Source: Hymenoscyphus infarciens (Eukaryota > Ascomycota > Leotiomycetes > Helotiales > Helotiaceae). From it: a DNA stretch of 64,000 nucleotides. Location of the stretch: contig LLCB01000010.1 in NCBI GenBank assembly GCA_001414345.1, positions 248,001-312,000 on the forward strand, written 5' to 3'. Below the pieces are notes generated by a model. The model made no database searches and was not told where the DNA came from. It saw nothing but the letters and a program-made list of their open reading frames with translations. Shown piece after piece: positions 22,701 to 34,762 of this stretch (position 1 is the stretch's first letter; every line of letters starts with the position of its first letter). A program made the position numbers and the translations under genes.

Positions 22701-24828
22701 AAAGGCTAGTAATACTACTAACGAAGGCTAACCTAAGAAGACTCTTTCTACTACTCTAATTTTAGTAAGAGGATTAATAATACTATTAATAGCTTACTTA
22801 TCTCTATAAGATATATTATAGAGAGCTTACTTTAGATTCTTAATATTAACACTATCTTAAAAGTTAATAAGTATTTTAATTCTATTATTAAAATATCTAA
22901 GCTTACTATAAAATAGTAAAGCGTTATTTTAAATAATATTGCTTACTTTAAGTTAGTAATCTTCTTCTTAATATTTAGATATATTTACTTTTAAGATGTT
23001 AATAAGGTTAGGATTAGTAAAAAGAGGTTTAATAAGAGCTACTAGATAAGGCTATTTGTTAGGTTACTTACTTTTAAGTTACTTAGATATAGGTAGAAGT
23101 CCTTTAAAAACGTTAGTTAAGCTTAAGTATACTATATAATTAAGGTTCTTTCTAGAAGCCTCTTTAAGCTACTCTAGAAACCCTAGGATTTAGCCTCTAA
23201 TAATATAAATAAGCACGTCTCTAAGGTTTATATATATTAGTAGCTTATTATTTTTATTAGTAATAGTATATACTAGGCTTTTATAAGAGCTAATTACTAT
23301 ATCTTTCTAAGTATAAGGTATAATAAGATACTCTTAAGTATATACTAGTATAATATAGTATTTAACTTATATATTTGTAGCTTTAAGAGGTTTAAGAATA
23401 TAAGTCTTTATAGTATATATAGTTATATAAGCTCGCTCTTTTACTACGTTATTAAAGTATATAATATAAAATTAATATTTATAATATTAAATATAGTCTA
23501 TCTTAGTTAAGTTCTTCTACTATTAGAAATCTATATAGTTTAGCTTTAAGAACTTAGTACTAATAAGAATATTATAGCCTAGGTTCTCTATAATATATAC
23601 TTTAGCTATAAACAAAAAAACTACTCTATCTATAGAGTATAAGTAGAAGGGTAATTTAACGAAGTTTTAGCTTAAAGAGCCCTTCTCTACTCTGTTTAAG
23701 TTTATAGTACTAGGGCCGACAGTTAGTATAATATTAGAGAAACATTTCTTAAGGATCTATAAGCTAATTAGACTAATTCTTAAGCTAGTATTAGAGTAGA
23801 ATTCTATTAAGTAGCTATTAGAGGATTTTATTATATACTTAGTACTATTATAATACTTATATAAGATATCGTTGATAAAGTATAAGCTAGTTAGCTTTCT
23901 AATAACTATTAGAAGAACCTTCTTCTTTAATAGCTCTATTAAGAGTTTAAGCCTTTTCCTAGGTTAATTAGTATAAGATAGTTTACTATAAAAGTTAATT
24001 TTATCTAGTAAGCTATTTACTTATATATTTTTATTTAGATTGTCTAAGAGTAATTTATAAGTTAGAGATAGTGAAAAGGTTATGTTTAAAGCTATTAAAG
24101 AAAGAAGTAACACTTTAATATCTTTGTTTAGAGTATTTATAAGAGTAATTATAGAACTATTAATAATAAAGATAGTAATAATATTAGGTATAATAGAAAC
24201 TATCTTAGCTATCTCGCTTATTTTAATAAGAGGTTTATATCTTTTAATTATTTTTAGGTTTTTGGTTTTTTTAGTCTTCTTCATAGTACTTAATAATAGT
24301 AATAATAATATATAAATGTCTCGTCGTATTATACTATTAATATTAGATAACGGAGTTATAATAAAAGAAATTATAGATAATATACTACTCTAGAGTAACT
24401 ACTAAAGTCGTTTTCTAAATTATTATTAGAATATAGATTAATTAGCTAATTTTCTTAGTTTTATAATATATTAACTTTATAAATAAAAGCGAATTAGATA
24501 TAAGTCTATTTATTTATAGAAATAAGGTTATTATTATTAGCTTCTATAAGGTATACTAAGACTGTGGGAGTAATCTGTTTTTAATTATTTAGTATATTTA
24601 GTAAAACCTATAAGAGCTATTACTATTATTTAAAAGATAGTATACTTTAGAGATATTAGGCTATACTTTTAAGGATATACTAAGGCTACTAAGTAAGAAG
24701 AGGCTAATTATTAAAAGCTTAAGAATATCTTAGTATAGATATAAATTAGTTATATAGATTTAATTATATATTTTAATAGTAATTATCTATTTAATTTCCT
24801 TTAAGAAAACGTCGTTTACGGTTTCCTT

Positions 24829-24950
24829 AGTTATTCTAATTATCTTAATTATCTTAATTATCTTAATTATCTTAATCTTAATTATCTTAATTATCTTAAT
24901 TATTTTAATTAATTTAGTTATTTTAATTATTTTAATTATTCTAACTACTA
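24829..24950. repeat. 9-bp AT-only tandem array in the element
   Basis: TTAATTATC-type units repeat about 12 times with slight decay. The array sits 5' of the RT region in element orientation, probably within or just after gag. Confidence 0.7.
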
Positions 24951-24959
24951 TTTTAGTAT

Positions 24960-27112
24960 AAGTAGTAATTATAATCCTATTAGTTCTTAAGCTCCTTTTC
25001 TTATTCTTTAACCTTAGTCTTCTTAGACTTAAATTATATATTAATTATTACTTAGAATTATTACTACTAGGTTTCGTATAAGGCTCTTAAGAAGTACTCT
25101 TACTAGAAACATCGAGTATAGAAGTAATTTAGAGTGTTATTATACTACTTTAGTAATATATTAGCTTAGAGAAAAGAGTCTAAATCTAAGTATAGTTAAT
25201 AGACTATTTAATCTTTAGTTATACTATTAGCTTCTATATATATAGCTTACTTTTCAGATAGGTATTTTCTTAGTAGTAATTCCTATTCGTTCTTAAATTT
25301 AAACTTTATACTATTAGCTTCCTTTAATAATAGTAATAAGTCCTTCTAGAAGTATATAGTTATACGTTCTCTCTATTCTTTAAAGTTGTTTTAAAGTAGA
25401 GTACGTACTTTTAGAAATAAGCTATTATACTATAATTAAGTATCTCTCTCTATAGCTTATAATAAGAGAGCTAATACTTAGTAGTTATTATAGCTTTAAA
25501 TAAAGCTTTCTATTCGATTTAGCTATAAAGTAACTAGTATAGTACTATTATACTTTAGGTTATAGGTTTTAAGATATAGTACTTATAGCTTATATTAGTC
25601 TTTCTAGGAATTATTTTAATAATAGTTTTAATTAGCTAGAGAATAACTATTCCTAGGAGTAAGAGCTATAATAATTAAGCTATCTTAAAAGCGACTTAGA
25701 AGTGCTTTAAAGTCTACTTATAAAGCTATAGATAAGGATAGCTTTCTAGTATTTATAACTACTTTAGCTTTTATATCTTAGTACTTCTTAATATCTATTA
25801 GATCTAAAGTATCTTTAACGTCTTCTTTATTATTATCTATAATTATATTAGCTAGGAGTAGAAACTTATTTAATAGAGTGGAATTCTTTATTATAATATA
25901 TTTAATTAAAGTAGTATCTTTTTACTATAAATACTATATATATAGATTATTAGATAGTCTTTATCCTAGTATCTAGCTACCTTAGTCTTATTCTCTCTAC
26001 TAATTTGATATATTATTACTTAATTATAAGAAGCTACCTTAGTCTTATCCTTCTAGCTAATTTAATATATTATTACCTAAGTATAGAAGAGTAAGGAAGT
26101 ATAAGGATTATACTTTATTATAGATATATCTAAAAGAGTTTCTTATATTAATCTAGGAAAGAGGAAAAGTAAAAAGATTAACTTTAGAGGTAAGTATTTA
26201 GTTTAGTTTTATAGTCTTGAAGTTTTATAGAGCTTAGGTTATTACTACTAGTTTAGAGGTTATAATACTAGAACGAAAGGTATAAGTAGTAAAGGTATCT
26301 CTATTAAAGGTATTAGTAGTAAGTAGTAGTAGTATACTATTTAGAGCTATAAGAGAAGCTAGAAAAGGTAATATTAATAGAAAGCTTTAAAATATTATAA
26401 AGACTAGATCGTCGAGTCTTGATTTATTAAAGAAGGTAGTCTTATCTCTAGTACTTTTTTAAGTAGTAGTTACTCTTATCTAAGGCGTCTTAAGATCAAG
26501 TACTTCTACTTCCGGGTTAATAGATTAAGGAAGGTATAAGGAAGCTAGTAGAGGATTTAAAAGGCTTTAAGAGTAGTAAAGGAAAGAGAATAGAATAGAA
26601 TTCTAAGCTTCTATAATAAGTAGAGGTATTAGGCTTATTATAATATCTAGGACTTCTAGGACTTCTAATACTTCTAGTGTTTCTAAGGCTTCTAAGGCTT
26701 CTAGTAAAGGTCTTTTGAATAGTAGAGTTAGTGCTTTTATAAATCTACTATTTATTTAATATTAACTATTCTTATTATACGTTTTAATACTAAGAGATTT
26801 AATACTCTTATTTCTTAGTATATAGGTTATAGTCTATAGAGCAGAGCGAATTAAGGTATAAGAGAGTAGTATCTTATATTATACTTACTACTAATTAAGC
26901 TTCTTAAGAGATAGTTATATACTTTATATAAGGTTATACTAGTATAGGCTAGTATTCGATTTAAGTATATAAGTATAAGATTATAGTAGAGGTGAGAAGT
27001 AGAAGTAAGAATTAGTAGATATATAATAGAGTATATATAGAAGTGTAAGAGTTCGTTATTTAATAGAGGCTTATCTAGAATCGAATTATAATATTACTAC
27101 TATATTATAAGA
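24960..27112 (-). other. Presumed gag/leader portion of the element
   Basis: By position between 5' LTR and RT this should hold gag and protease, but I could not recognise a zinc knuckle or protease motif after RIP. Short open stretches exist on the minus strand (for example near 26,440-26,400, KSTRDKTTFFNKSRLDDLV). No standard tRNA primer-binding site is legible beside the 5' LTR. Confidence 0.4.
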
Positions 27113-27292
27113 TAGTTATATTAAACGTAGTTTCATTATCTTACCTTAGTTAAGGCTTAAAAGAAAGGTAGATTTAATATAATTAATTATATAGTATATA
27201 AAACGTCTAAAGAGAGAAGAGAGTATAAGGCGCTTGAAGCTATCTACAGGTTCCTCCGTCGCGCTAAGAGTCACGTGGTGCACCCTACAACA
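27113..27292 (-). repeat. 5' LTR of the Gypsy element (right copy)
   Basis: 180 bp. Its outer (right) part keeps CpG/CpA sites (cgtcgcgc, cacgtggtgcaccc) that are T/A in the left copy, while its inner part is mutated. Confidence 0.88.
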
Positions 27293-27531
27293 CGGACCTT
27301 GTCTTCCGGATCGAAGCTGAGATAAGAATTTCTTTCACGATGACAGGGAAAAAAGGGAAGATCATGATGGCTAATATCCAGTAGTATGCTTCACTCCCTT
27401 TTTGTTCCTCCCAAGAAGTAATCGAGCTGGGCAGACCAAGAGTAGCCTTAAATATTATTGAACGATGACTTGAACCTTCCCATTTAAGAGGGTACCGTTC
27501 GCCTAGGATGCTCTATAAGACAAGATAATCT

Positions 27532-28351
27532 CTAATGGGGATCCCACAACAGCTTGAACAGTCTCGTAAGACTACCGTGGTCTACTAGGCCTGCGTCCAT
27601 AATGTGGAGCAAAAGTTCCTTGGCGATGGGATTGACTTCGCAATTGTGTTCTTCGAGCGACTCGATACTTATTACACTCCCTCCCCCATGGCGTCTGGCG
27701 TTTCCAGAAGCCTCATCACGGCAGGCAAATGACTTATTGGTTCATCTCCCATAGTGCCTGCTTTTAGCTCGTGACTCGGGACCACGAGGAGGAAAACCTT
27801 CCGTGTATTTGTTATAAAGAGCGCCATGATTAATCATTAAATGTTCCCGGAATTGTTTCCAACTAATCCAGCTACTCTTTCCATAGCAACCATTGTACGA
27901 GTGGACATCGACAAGGTGTAGCCCGCGTTGAGTCCAAACACACGAATTCCCTCTAGTCGGGTAATTTTTGTTGCAATAGATACAACGATCATCGCCAAAA
28001 CTCTCTTCAATTCCCAGTAGAAGTTGGCAATTATGCATTTCTCTATGTGGATTTTCCCGGAGGTAATCGTCAATCGCTACTCAAGCTTGTGGCATAGGAA
28101 TAGGAGTCACAATAGTCCATTCCCGACATATTTCCTTCAATTATACTTTTAATTAGGGGCAGTTGAGATCCTAGACTTGACATAGCGTCCGACAAGTCCT
28201 TAGAACTCTGTTCCGAATGTGCATAACCTTCTTTTGTCCAGTACACCAAGCGTGTAAGTTTCTCGTCAATAAATACCTTCACATTCTCGTGTAGATTTCA
28301 AGTCTGCATGCCTTGCGTGGAAAGTTTCCTCGGAGAATTTCGATTCTCCAT
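27532..28351 (-). pseudogene. Broken zinc-finger-like fungal gene
   Basis: From an ATG at 28351 one frame gives an alpha-helical segment (NVKVFIDEKLTRLVYW..., ...LSDAMSSLGSQLPLIKSII). After a +1 shift near 28,083 comes a Cys/His region: CIYCNKNYP, then HLVDVHSYNGC, then W-x-S/W-x-x-FREHLMINHGA. Read past a TGA it continues to a TAG at 27532. This resembles the fungal C2H2-like proteins with an N-terminal coiled region and a C-x2-C...H-x(3-4)-H finger, possibly regulators, with no assigned function. Lesions: TGA at 28298-28300 and TGA at 27742-27744 (both consistent with a C-to-T change in CGA) and the frameshift. It starts 240 bp from the retroelement, so leakage of RIP is a plausible cause. 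Confidence 0.55.
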
Positions 28352-28525
28352 TGACCTCTATCGCACGGCATAATACCCCATGTCTATCTGTTTGGGGGCG
28401 TAAATCAATAGGACCCAATGACGCACTTGCGCAATCCTTCACACAAACCATGAAATGGACCAATCCATAAATCTTGACTGCAAGGATCCAGCTTTTACAA
28501 GTTTGTACAATATTATGACAGGCGT

Positions 28526-29638
28526 TCATCGGACCGTCCCCCCTCCAAGAATATCCTTGATATTAACCTGCCCGCTTCCTCTCGGGAGTGGTTGAGTTTG
28601 GTTTGGAGCACTTTTCCAACCAATCATGTAAATCAACCGGAATGTCGCGGGTAAAGTGCCATCCTCGTTTCCATGCAGCTCTCTATAGATTCCCTCATTT
28701 GCGAGCAAGACGTCTCTCTGAATCGGACCAGGTTCTCGTCCCAGTACCGCGTTACTCTCCCCCATAGCTTGAAGGTCCTGCATTAATGCGAAAGAATCCG
28801 GATAATCCACAATGATATCATCAATGTCCACGGTCAACATTTTAAACCCCGCCTTTTGTAGTAACCCTCCCATATCCTTTACATCGGCCAGAGGAGAGAC
28901 GTGTGTGGAGACCCCTCCTCTTCTCTCCTGGTCTGAAAGTTGTAATGATGTTCGCAATTCGTATAATGAATCTCCTCCCAGCATTGCTGCAATAAATGGA
29001 GCGTCTGGCTTCAACACATGGTTAACCTGGGCGAGGAGCGAAGGCAAATCATTAATCCAATGCATACTCAATGAGCTCAACACGGCATCAAATGTGTTTC
29101 CCTCATATGGGAGTGTTTCCTCGTCGACGAGCACTTCGCGGGTGAGATTTATTTCTTGGTTGAAAGGAAGGTCGGCATCGCGATATAGCGTCGAGCGAGA
29201 TGAATCTGCAGCCGTGAGATGTGATATTCGTGTTGCAAGAGCAGGAGATGATGGCTTCGAAGGATCGGGATCTGGGTCTGGTAGGGTAAGTGCATGCGCA
29301 ATGTTACATGCGTTTGCACCGAGATCAAGAACGTGGTCGAAATGTCGATTGATGTCCTGGGAGGGGTTAGTAAAGATTGTATATAATTCCAATTGAGGTT
29401 ATATAAATACCAATAATCGTTCTGTCAGCCTCATTGCCACCTCGTCCTTCAGATAATCCACCTGCCGACTTCTTTCGACATTGTTTGCTGCTCTCTCCCG
29501 CTGCAGGTATTTCGTGTTCCGGTTGAATACCTGGAAGGCTGGATTTCCTGGACTCTGTGTGGCGTAACCTCGAGATATGTAAATTCTCCGCCTGGTCACA
29601 ATTCGCGGGAAGAGAGGGCGAAGGATCACAGTGTTCAT
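28526..29638 (-). CDS. NDUFAF5: Arginine-hydroxylase NDUFAF5, complex I assembly factor, mitochondrial
   Basis: Two exons (29638-29411, 29356-28526) encode 352 aa; the 54-nt intron starts GTATTT, has TTACTAAC and ends CCCAG. The N-terminus is Arg-rich without acids (LFPRIVTRRRIYISRGYAT), a mitochondrial presequence. The conserved 'FQVFNRNTKYLQRERAA' block, where the family has a similar D/N-R-x-x-K-x-x-QR, is at about 34-50. The class I methyltransferase fold has motif I VLDLGANACNIAHAL (about 84-98) and SLSMHWINDLPSLLAQVNHVLKPD (about 180-200). Family members hydroxylate an arginine of NDUFS7 during early complex I assembly. The Asp/Pro insertion after motif I (LPDPDPDPSKPSS) is extra. An upstream GTG-initiated extension was ignored. 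Confidence 0.92.
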
Positions 29639-30201
29639 TTCTGCGAATTGAGGGGTCGTCAGCGAATTTTGTGGTGTTGCGTACCCAGCAGTTGTATAGT
29701 GACGGGAGAGAAGGGAAGGCTGTGGTGACGACGGGATTTTGACGAGGCTCACTGGACCTCATGGACCCCTGCCCTTTCACTAGTGTGCATGAAAGGTATG
29801 CCGCATCCACAGCACCACCTCGGGAGGGGGGGATCAACAACACCACGACGGATTCCTCGAAACATCTCCAAGCTCCCTCCTGCTACTCCACGCCAGGCTT
29901 CCAAAACACCCTCGCAGACTCGACGATAACGCTGGCAGTCCGCCTCCTCCTAGCTGATGGACGTCCACGAGCAGGGCTAATTCGAGCAGCCTTTCCCTTC
30001 TGTGGCTTTGCATGGTCTTCACCGATAAGAACGAAACCCTTAGCCCTCGAGACAACCTAGATACCCGTGGCTTCGTCGACTGCAACGCTCGAGCTTGCGG
30101 TTCAACGTGGGAGTTGTGATCTTCACGAAGACAAATCCGCCATCTCCACCCTCCCGAGCGCATCCGAAATATCTCGAGAAGTCCTCTCTCGATAATCAAT
30201 C
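29639..30201. promoter_or_regulatory. Shared divergent promoter, NDUFAF5 and AP-2 alpha genes
   Basis: 563 bp separate the two start codons, which point away from each other. No TATA box is evident, and the short frames here have no coding character. Confidence 0.5.
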
Positions 30202-33200
30202 ATGGCGACCTCAGCGGCTAGCAGTTTCTTGGGCCGGGGCTCCTCCGGAAACAATTCGAATATGCGTGGATTGGTACAATTTATTGCGGATCTGCGAAAT
30301 GCGAGAGCCAGGGAACTTGAGGAGAAGAGAATCAATAAGGAATTGGCAAATATAAGGTATGCGGCGACATGGGACGATGCGAGGAAATAGAGCGAGGCTG
30401 ACCCAACATTCCCAGGCAGAAATTCAAAGGTATACATGAAAAGCAAATGTTGTAAGGGGCTTGGTTGATTTTGTTACTAATTGGAAATGTAGATGGTAGT
30501 CTCAGCGGATACCATAAGAAGAAATATGTCTGCAAGGTAGATGCCCTTCTTCCATTTGCGGGAACTGTATCTAACATGTAGAAGCTTTTGTACATATACA
30601 TTTTGGGGTGGAACGTCGACTTTGGGCATCTCGAAGCTGTGAACCTTATTTCTGCGAACAAATACTCCGAAAAACAAATCGGATACCTTGCCATGACCCT
30701 TTTCCTACATGAATCACACGAACTTTTACATCTCGTAGTAAACAGCATACGGAAAGACCTAACGGACCATAACGAATTATTCAATTGTTTAGCCTTACAT
30801 GCGATTGCCAACGTGGGCAGTAGGGAAATGGGAGAAGCTTTAAGCGGCGAGGTTCACAGATTGCTCATTTCACCGTAGGTCCGGTCTAGCTTGTACAATT
30901 CTCAAGACTAACTTGCTAGGACATCGAAACCTTTCGTAAAAAAGAAGGCTGCCTTGACATTACTGCGGCTATACCGAAAACACCCAGATATTGTCCAACC
31001 ACAATGGGCCGAACGAATAATATCTCTGATGGATGATGCAGATATGGGTGTGGCTCTGTCTGTCACGTCTCTAGTTATGGCCCTTGCTCAGGACAATCCT
31101 GAACAGTATAAGGGTAGTTATGTGAAGGCAGCTTCCCGAATGAAGAGAATATTGGTAGACGGGGAGTATGCCCCCGATTACCTCTATTATAAGGTGCCAT
31201 GTCCTTGGATACAGGTGAAGATGCTTCGATTACTGCAGTATTTTCCACCGTCAGGTATGTTATTTGGAAGACTGAGAAGTCGTTGATTTGAACTAATTTT
31301 CTGTAGACGATGCTCATGTTCGGGACCTAATTCGCGAATCACTGCAGAAAATATTAAATCTAGCCTTGGAGATGCCAAAAAATGTTCAGCAAAATAATGC
31401 TCAAAACGCCGTTCTCTTCGAAGCCATCAACCTCATTATCCACCTTGACACAGAACAAGCCTTAATGAGCCAGATTTCAACGAGATTGGGCAAATTTATC
31501 CAGTCCCGCGAAACAAATGTTCGCTACTTGGGATTGGAGGCTATGACACATTTAGCAGCAAGGGCGGAAACACTCGATCCAATCAAGCAGCACCAGTCGA
31601 TCATTATTGGATCACTGAAAGATAGGGATATTAGTGTCAGGCGGAAAGGTCTCGACCTCCTTTACAGTATGTGTGATTCGACCAATGCACAACCTATCGT
31701 GGGAGAGCTTCTGCATTATTTGCAAAATGCCGACTTTGCTATTCGAGAGGAGATGGTTCTCAAGATTGCAATCTTGACTGAGAAATATGCCACAGACATC
31801 CAGTGGTATGTCGATATCTCTCTACGTCTCATCGCGATGGCTGGAGACCATGTAAGCGATGAGGTTTGGCATCGAGTCATCCAAATCGTCACGAACAACG
31901 AACAACTCCAAGTGTATGCAGCCCAGAATATTTTGCAGTATGTCAAAGCCGATCATTGTCACGAGACTTTGGTGAAAATAGGGGGTTACCTTTTAGGCGA
32001 GTTTGGCCATTTAATCGCCGAAGACAAGGGCTGCAGTCCGATAGAGCAATTCCTTGCATTGCAAGGCAAGCTCCAAGGTTGTTCCTCAAGCACAAGAGCT
32101 ATCATCCTTTCATCATTCATCAAGTTTGTCAATCTATTTCCCGAAATCAAACCACGCCTCATGTATGTTTTCCAAGCATACAGTCACACTTTGGATTCCG
32201 AACTTCAACAAAGAGCATGCGAATATCTTGCTCTTGCCAGTTTACCTACAGATGATCTTCTTCGAACAGTTTGTGATGAGATGCCTCCTTTCCCAGAAAG
32301 ACAATCCGCCTTGTTATCCAGATTACATCAAAAGCATGCAAATACGAGCGATAAACGAACATGGGTTGTCGGTGGTAAAGATGCCAATGCCAATGAGAAG
32401 GAGTTTACTCTCACCAAGAATCCAGGATTAAACCGAGCCCAAAGCGTCAACGGAAATGGACTATCCAACGGCGCGGCAAATGGCTCGGCTGCAAATGGCA
32501 CCAATGGGAATACTAAAAGTAACACCGACCTAGCTGGTCTAGACATGATGGATGCCGGACCTTCTGAGCCCAAGACACTCAAACAGCCAAACTTGGCATC
32601 AGCGGCTCATCTTTCGCCTGAGTGGGAAGTTGGCTATAACAAGCTACTTCTCAAGGGTGAGGGAATCCTCTACGAAGATGGCCAGATCCAGATTGGTGTT
32701 CGATCGGAATATCGAGGACAGATGGCATGTGTCATTCTATACTTCTCCAACAAAGCACCTGCCGCCGTCAGCTCTTTCACGACGACCCTCGATCTCGACG
32801 ACGCAGAAAAGGGCAACTTGACTTGGGAAGTGAAAGGTTTACCGGAGAGTACTATCAACCAGGGCTCTCAAAGCCAGCAGATGATCATGTTCACAGCTCA
32901 AAACGTCTTTGACAAATCCCCTACGATAAGAATAAGTTACCTTGCTGGAGCTTTACAAGCCCTTACTCTGAAGCTTCCTGTTACAATCCATAAATTTATG
33001 GATGCTGCAGAATTAACCGCCGAAGATTTCTTCAAGCGATGGAATCAAATTGGTGGTGCACCACGCGAAGAACAACGAGTTTTTGGTGTCAAGGGTGCGA
33101 ATCGTGAATTCAATGAATCGTTCATACGGAAAACAGTTGAAGGTTTCCGATGGGGAGTTTTGGATGGGGTTGATAAGAACCAGAAGAATTTCGTTGGTGC

Positions 33201-33489
33201 CAGTGTTCTCCACATTGGTGGAGGTCGAAAGTTTGGCTGTTTGCTGAGGTTGGAACCAAATTACGGAAAACAGGTATGGTCCCTTGTGTTCTTGGTGCTG
33301 GGCAGGTTTACTAATATTGCGCAGATGATCCGTCTTACAATTCGAGCAACGGATGAGAGTGTTCCATCAACTCTGATCAAGATTATGGAGCAGAGATTAG
33401 CGGTTGGTCAATCCACACTACCCGAAGTGATGGAAACTCCAAGTATGAGGGAGATGTCTGATGTGTTTGGTAATGTCCTTGTTACATGA
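30202..33489 (+). CDS. AP-2 complex subunit alpha
   Basis: Seven exons (30202-30356, 30416-30429, 30493-30536, 30582-30874, 30920-31254, 31307-33273, 33325-33489) encode 990 aa. The start matches alpha-adaptins: [32 protein letters not shown], then [19 protein letters not shown], then [19 protein letters not shown]. The adaptin trunk fills about residues 20-600 ([60 protein letters not shown]). A Gly/Asn/Ala-rich hinge follows at about 640-700, and the appendage domain ([26 protein letters not shown]) extends to the C-terminus. It is the large subunit of the clathrin adaptor that binds PIP2 and endocytic cargo at the plasma membrane. Exon 2 is only 14 nt. The last intron (51 nt) is in frame and stop-free, so retention would add 17 aa. 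Confidence 0.95.
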
Positions 33490-34094
33490 TGAACTTGGGT
33501 AACGAGCAAACATTTGGTTCTTTTGACTTTTGGTGAGCGAGGATGATGAAAAGTTCTTGGGATGCGAGCAAAGAGCGAATGAACGAATGCACTAAGTTTG
33601 GAGTGGGCAATTGGTGGGTGGGAAAATTAGGTGATATTGAATTCAATGCAGATGATTAATTTTCTTTTCTCTCGTCTGGGGGCGCCTTCTAGTAATCGGG
33701 TTGCATGTGCGAAGGGACGGGGAAGTTAAATGGTGGGAAATGATATTCGTAGTACATAGCTGTTTGCTGCATTTTCAAATGGAGTTGGATTTTAAGCATA
33801 AGTAATCGAGGGTTTGAATCTTCTAGCCTTTCCCCCCTACCTAAGAGTAGATGGACTAATAATAATGGCGATTCCAAGTGTAGTAAATTCGTGAAAGTCA
33901 AAGGTAAGCCCAGCGGAGCACGTTGATTTGAAAGTTCGGTCATACCATGCCTTGTTAAAGTTGACTTTTGGTGTACCTAGCACTCATCCTCGTGGCTTGC
34001 CTCAATTCTCTTCTTCTTACATTTCATTTAGGATGTGAACTTCATCATCATCACCCTAATTCTCAATCCATAGACTCAACCATCATCCCCCTAT
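33490..34094. other. Intergenic between convergent genes
   Basis: 3' flanks of the AP-2 alpha and ARPC5 genes. No further gene seen. Confidence 0.5.
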
Positions 34095-34762
34095 TTATAC
34101 CTTTCGCCAATCGCTCATGCATCTGCCTACGCATCCCAACCCCGCAACCTCAACAACCTTCTCATGCCAAGAAAGAAGCACACTCATCTGAGCACCACTA
34201 TTCTCATTCGCAGGACCGGGTCGCCCGCCCATTTGCGAGAAGCCCCCAGTCGCTTGAGGAGACAAGGCTGATTTTGTAGGAGAGGCAGCAGATCGAGATG
34301 AGGAGGATGCCATGCCTTTATATCTATCCATCATATTAGTCTCCCTCTCATCATCAAAACCTGGATAATTGGTACGAACAAATACTTCATCAAAACATCC
34401 AGCGCCTCACCACCCCCCTCCGTCTTAAAAATCCGCTGCAGCATAGGACTCATCTCAGACGCCTTAATACCCTGTAACACCTCGGTGACGGTTTGGAGAT
34501 GTAATTCCTTTACGCCCGCATCCCCGCCATATGGTGCTCCTTCCAATGCTCCACGTAGAGCACCTTCGGCATCCCCTCCTCGGAGGAGTTGTCGTACTTG
34601 TTGGCCTAGTGTGCGGATTTCGTTCTCGTCTACGGGGGCGAAGGCGGGGTGGAGGGTCGAGGTGTCGAAGTTGGAGGAGGATTCGGGGTCGAGGGCGTCA
34701 ATGTTTATGGTGCGCCAGTTTTCGAGGAGGGAGGCGTCGGAGTGGTGTTGCATTATTGACAT
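34095..34762 (-). CDS. Actin-related protein 2/3 complex subunit 5 (ARPC5/p16)
   Basis: Two exons (34762-34380, 34323-34095) encode 203 aa. The N-terminal NWRTINIDALDPESSSNF is followed by the helical core (ALRGALEGAPYGGDAGVKELHLQTVTEVLQGIKASEM), then LMKYLYKGM across the splice junction. The C-terminus is VLLSWHEKVVEVAGLGCVGRCMSDWRKV, the signature end of ARPC5. The 56-nt intron starts GTTCGT, has GACTAAT as branch site and ends ATAG. The Ser/Pro/Gly-rich insertion after the junction makes it longer than the animal subunit (about 150 aa). It is a structural subunit of the actin-nucleating Arp2/3 complex at endocytic patches. A second in-frame ATG lies three codons downstream. Confidence 0.92.

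Larger units (their letters stand above)
13521..27292 (-). mobile_element. Large RIP-mutated Ty3/Gypsy (chromovirus-like) LTR retrotransposon
   Basis: Two 180-bp direct repeats (13521-13700, 27113-27292) flank 13.4 kb of extremely AT-rich DNA with very few CpA/TpG dinucleotides. Read on the minus strand, the LTR starts TG (TGTTATAAGG) and ends CA (TACAACCA). A polypurine tract with a run of G (plus strand taccccccctta, 13701-13712) abuts the inner edge of the left LTR, fixing the orientation: 5' LTR on the right, 3' LTR on the left. Remnants of RT, RNase H, integrase and a chromodomain occur in the Ty3/Gypsy order. Stops inside them are mostly TAA/TAG where Gln or Trp is expected, and Tyr stands where His is expected, as RIP predicts. 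I see no clear 5-bp target duplication (tagga left, cggac right). The length is about twice that of a usual Gypsy element because of an extra ORF downstream of pol. Confidence 0.88.

Noticed and set aside
24021..24315. Overlapping plus and minus open frames of about 80 codons in the AT-rich element
   Set aside because: Ile/Leu/Lys-only composition on both strands is a by-product of RIP-level AT content.
29639..29752. N-terminal extension of NDUFAF5
   Set aside because: It starts at GTG and would place non-targeting sequence ahead of a good mitochondrial presequence.
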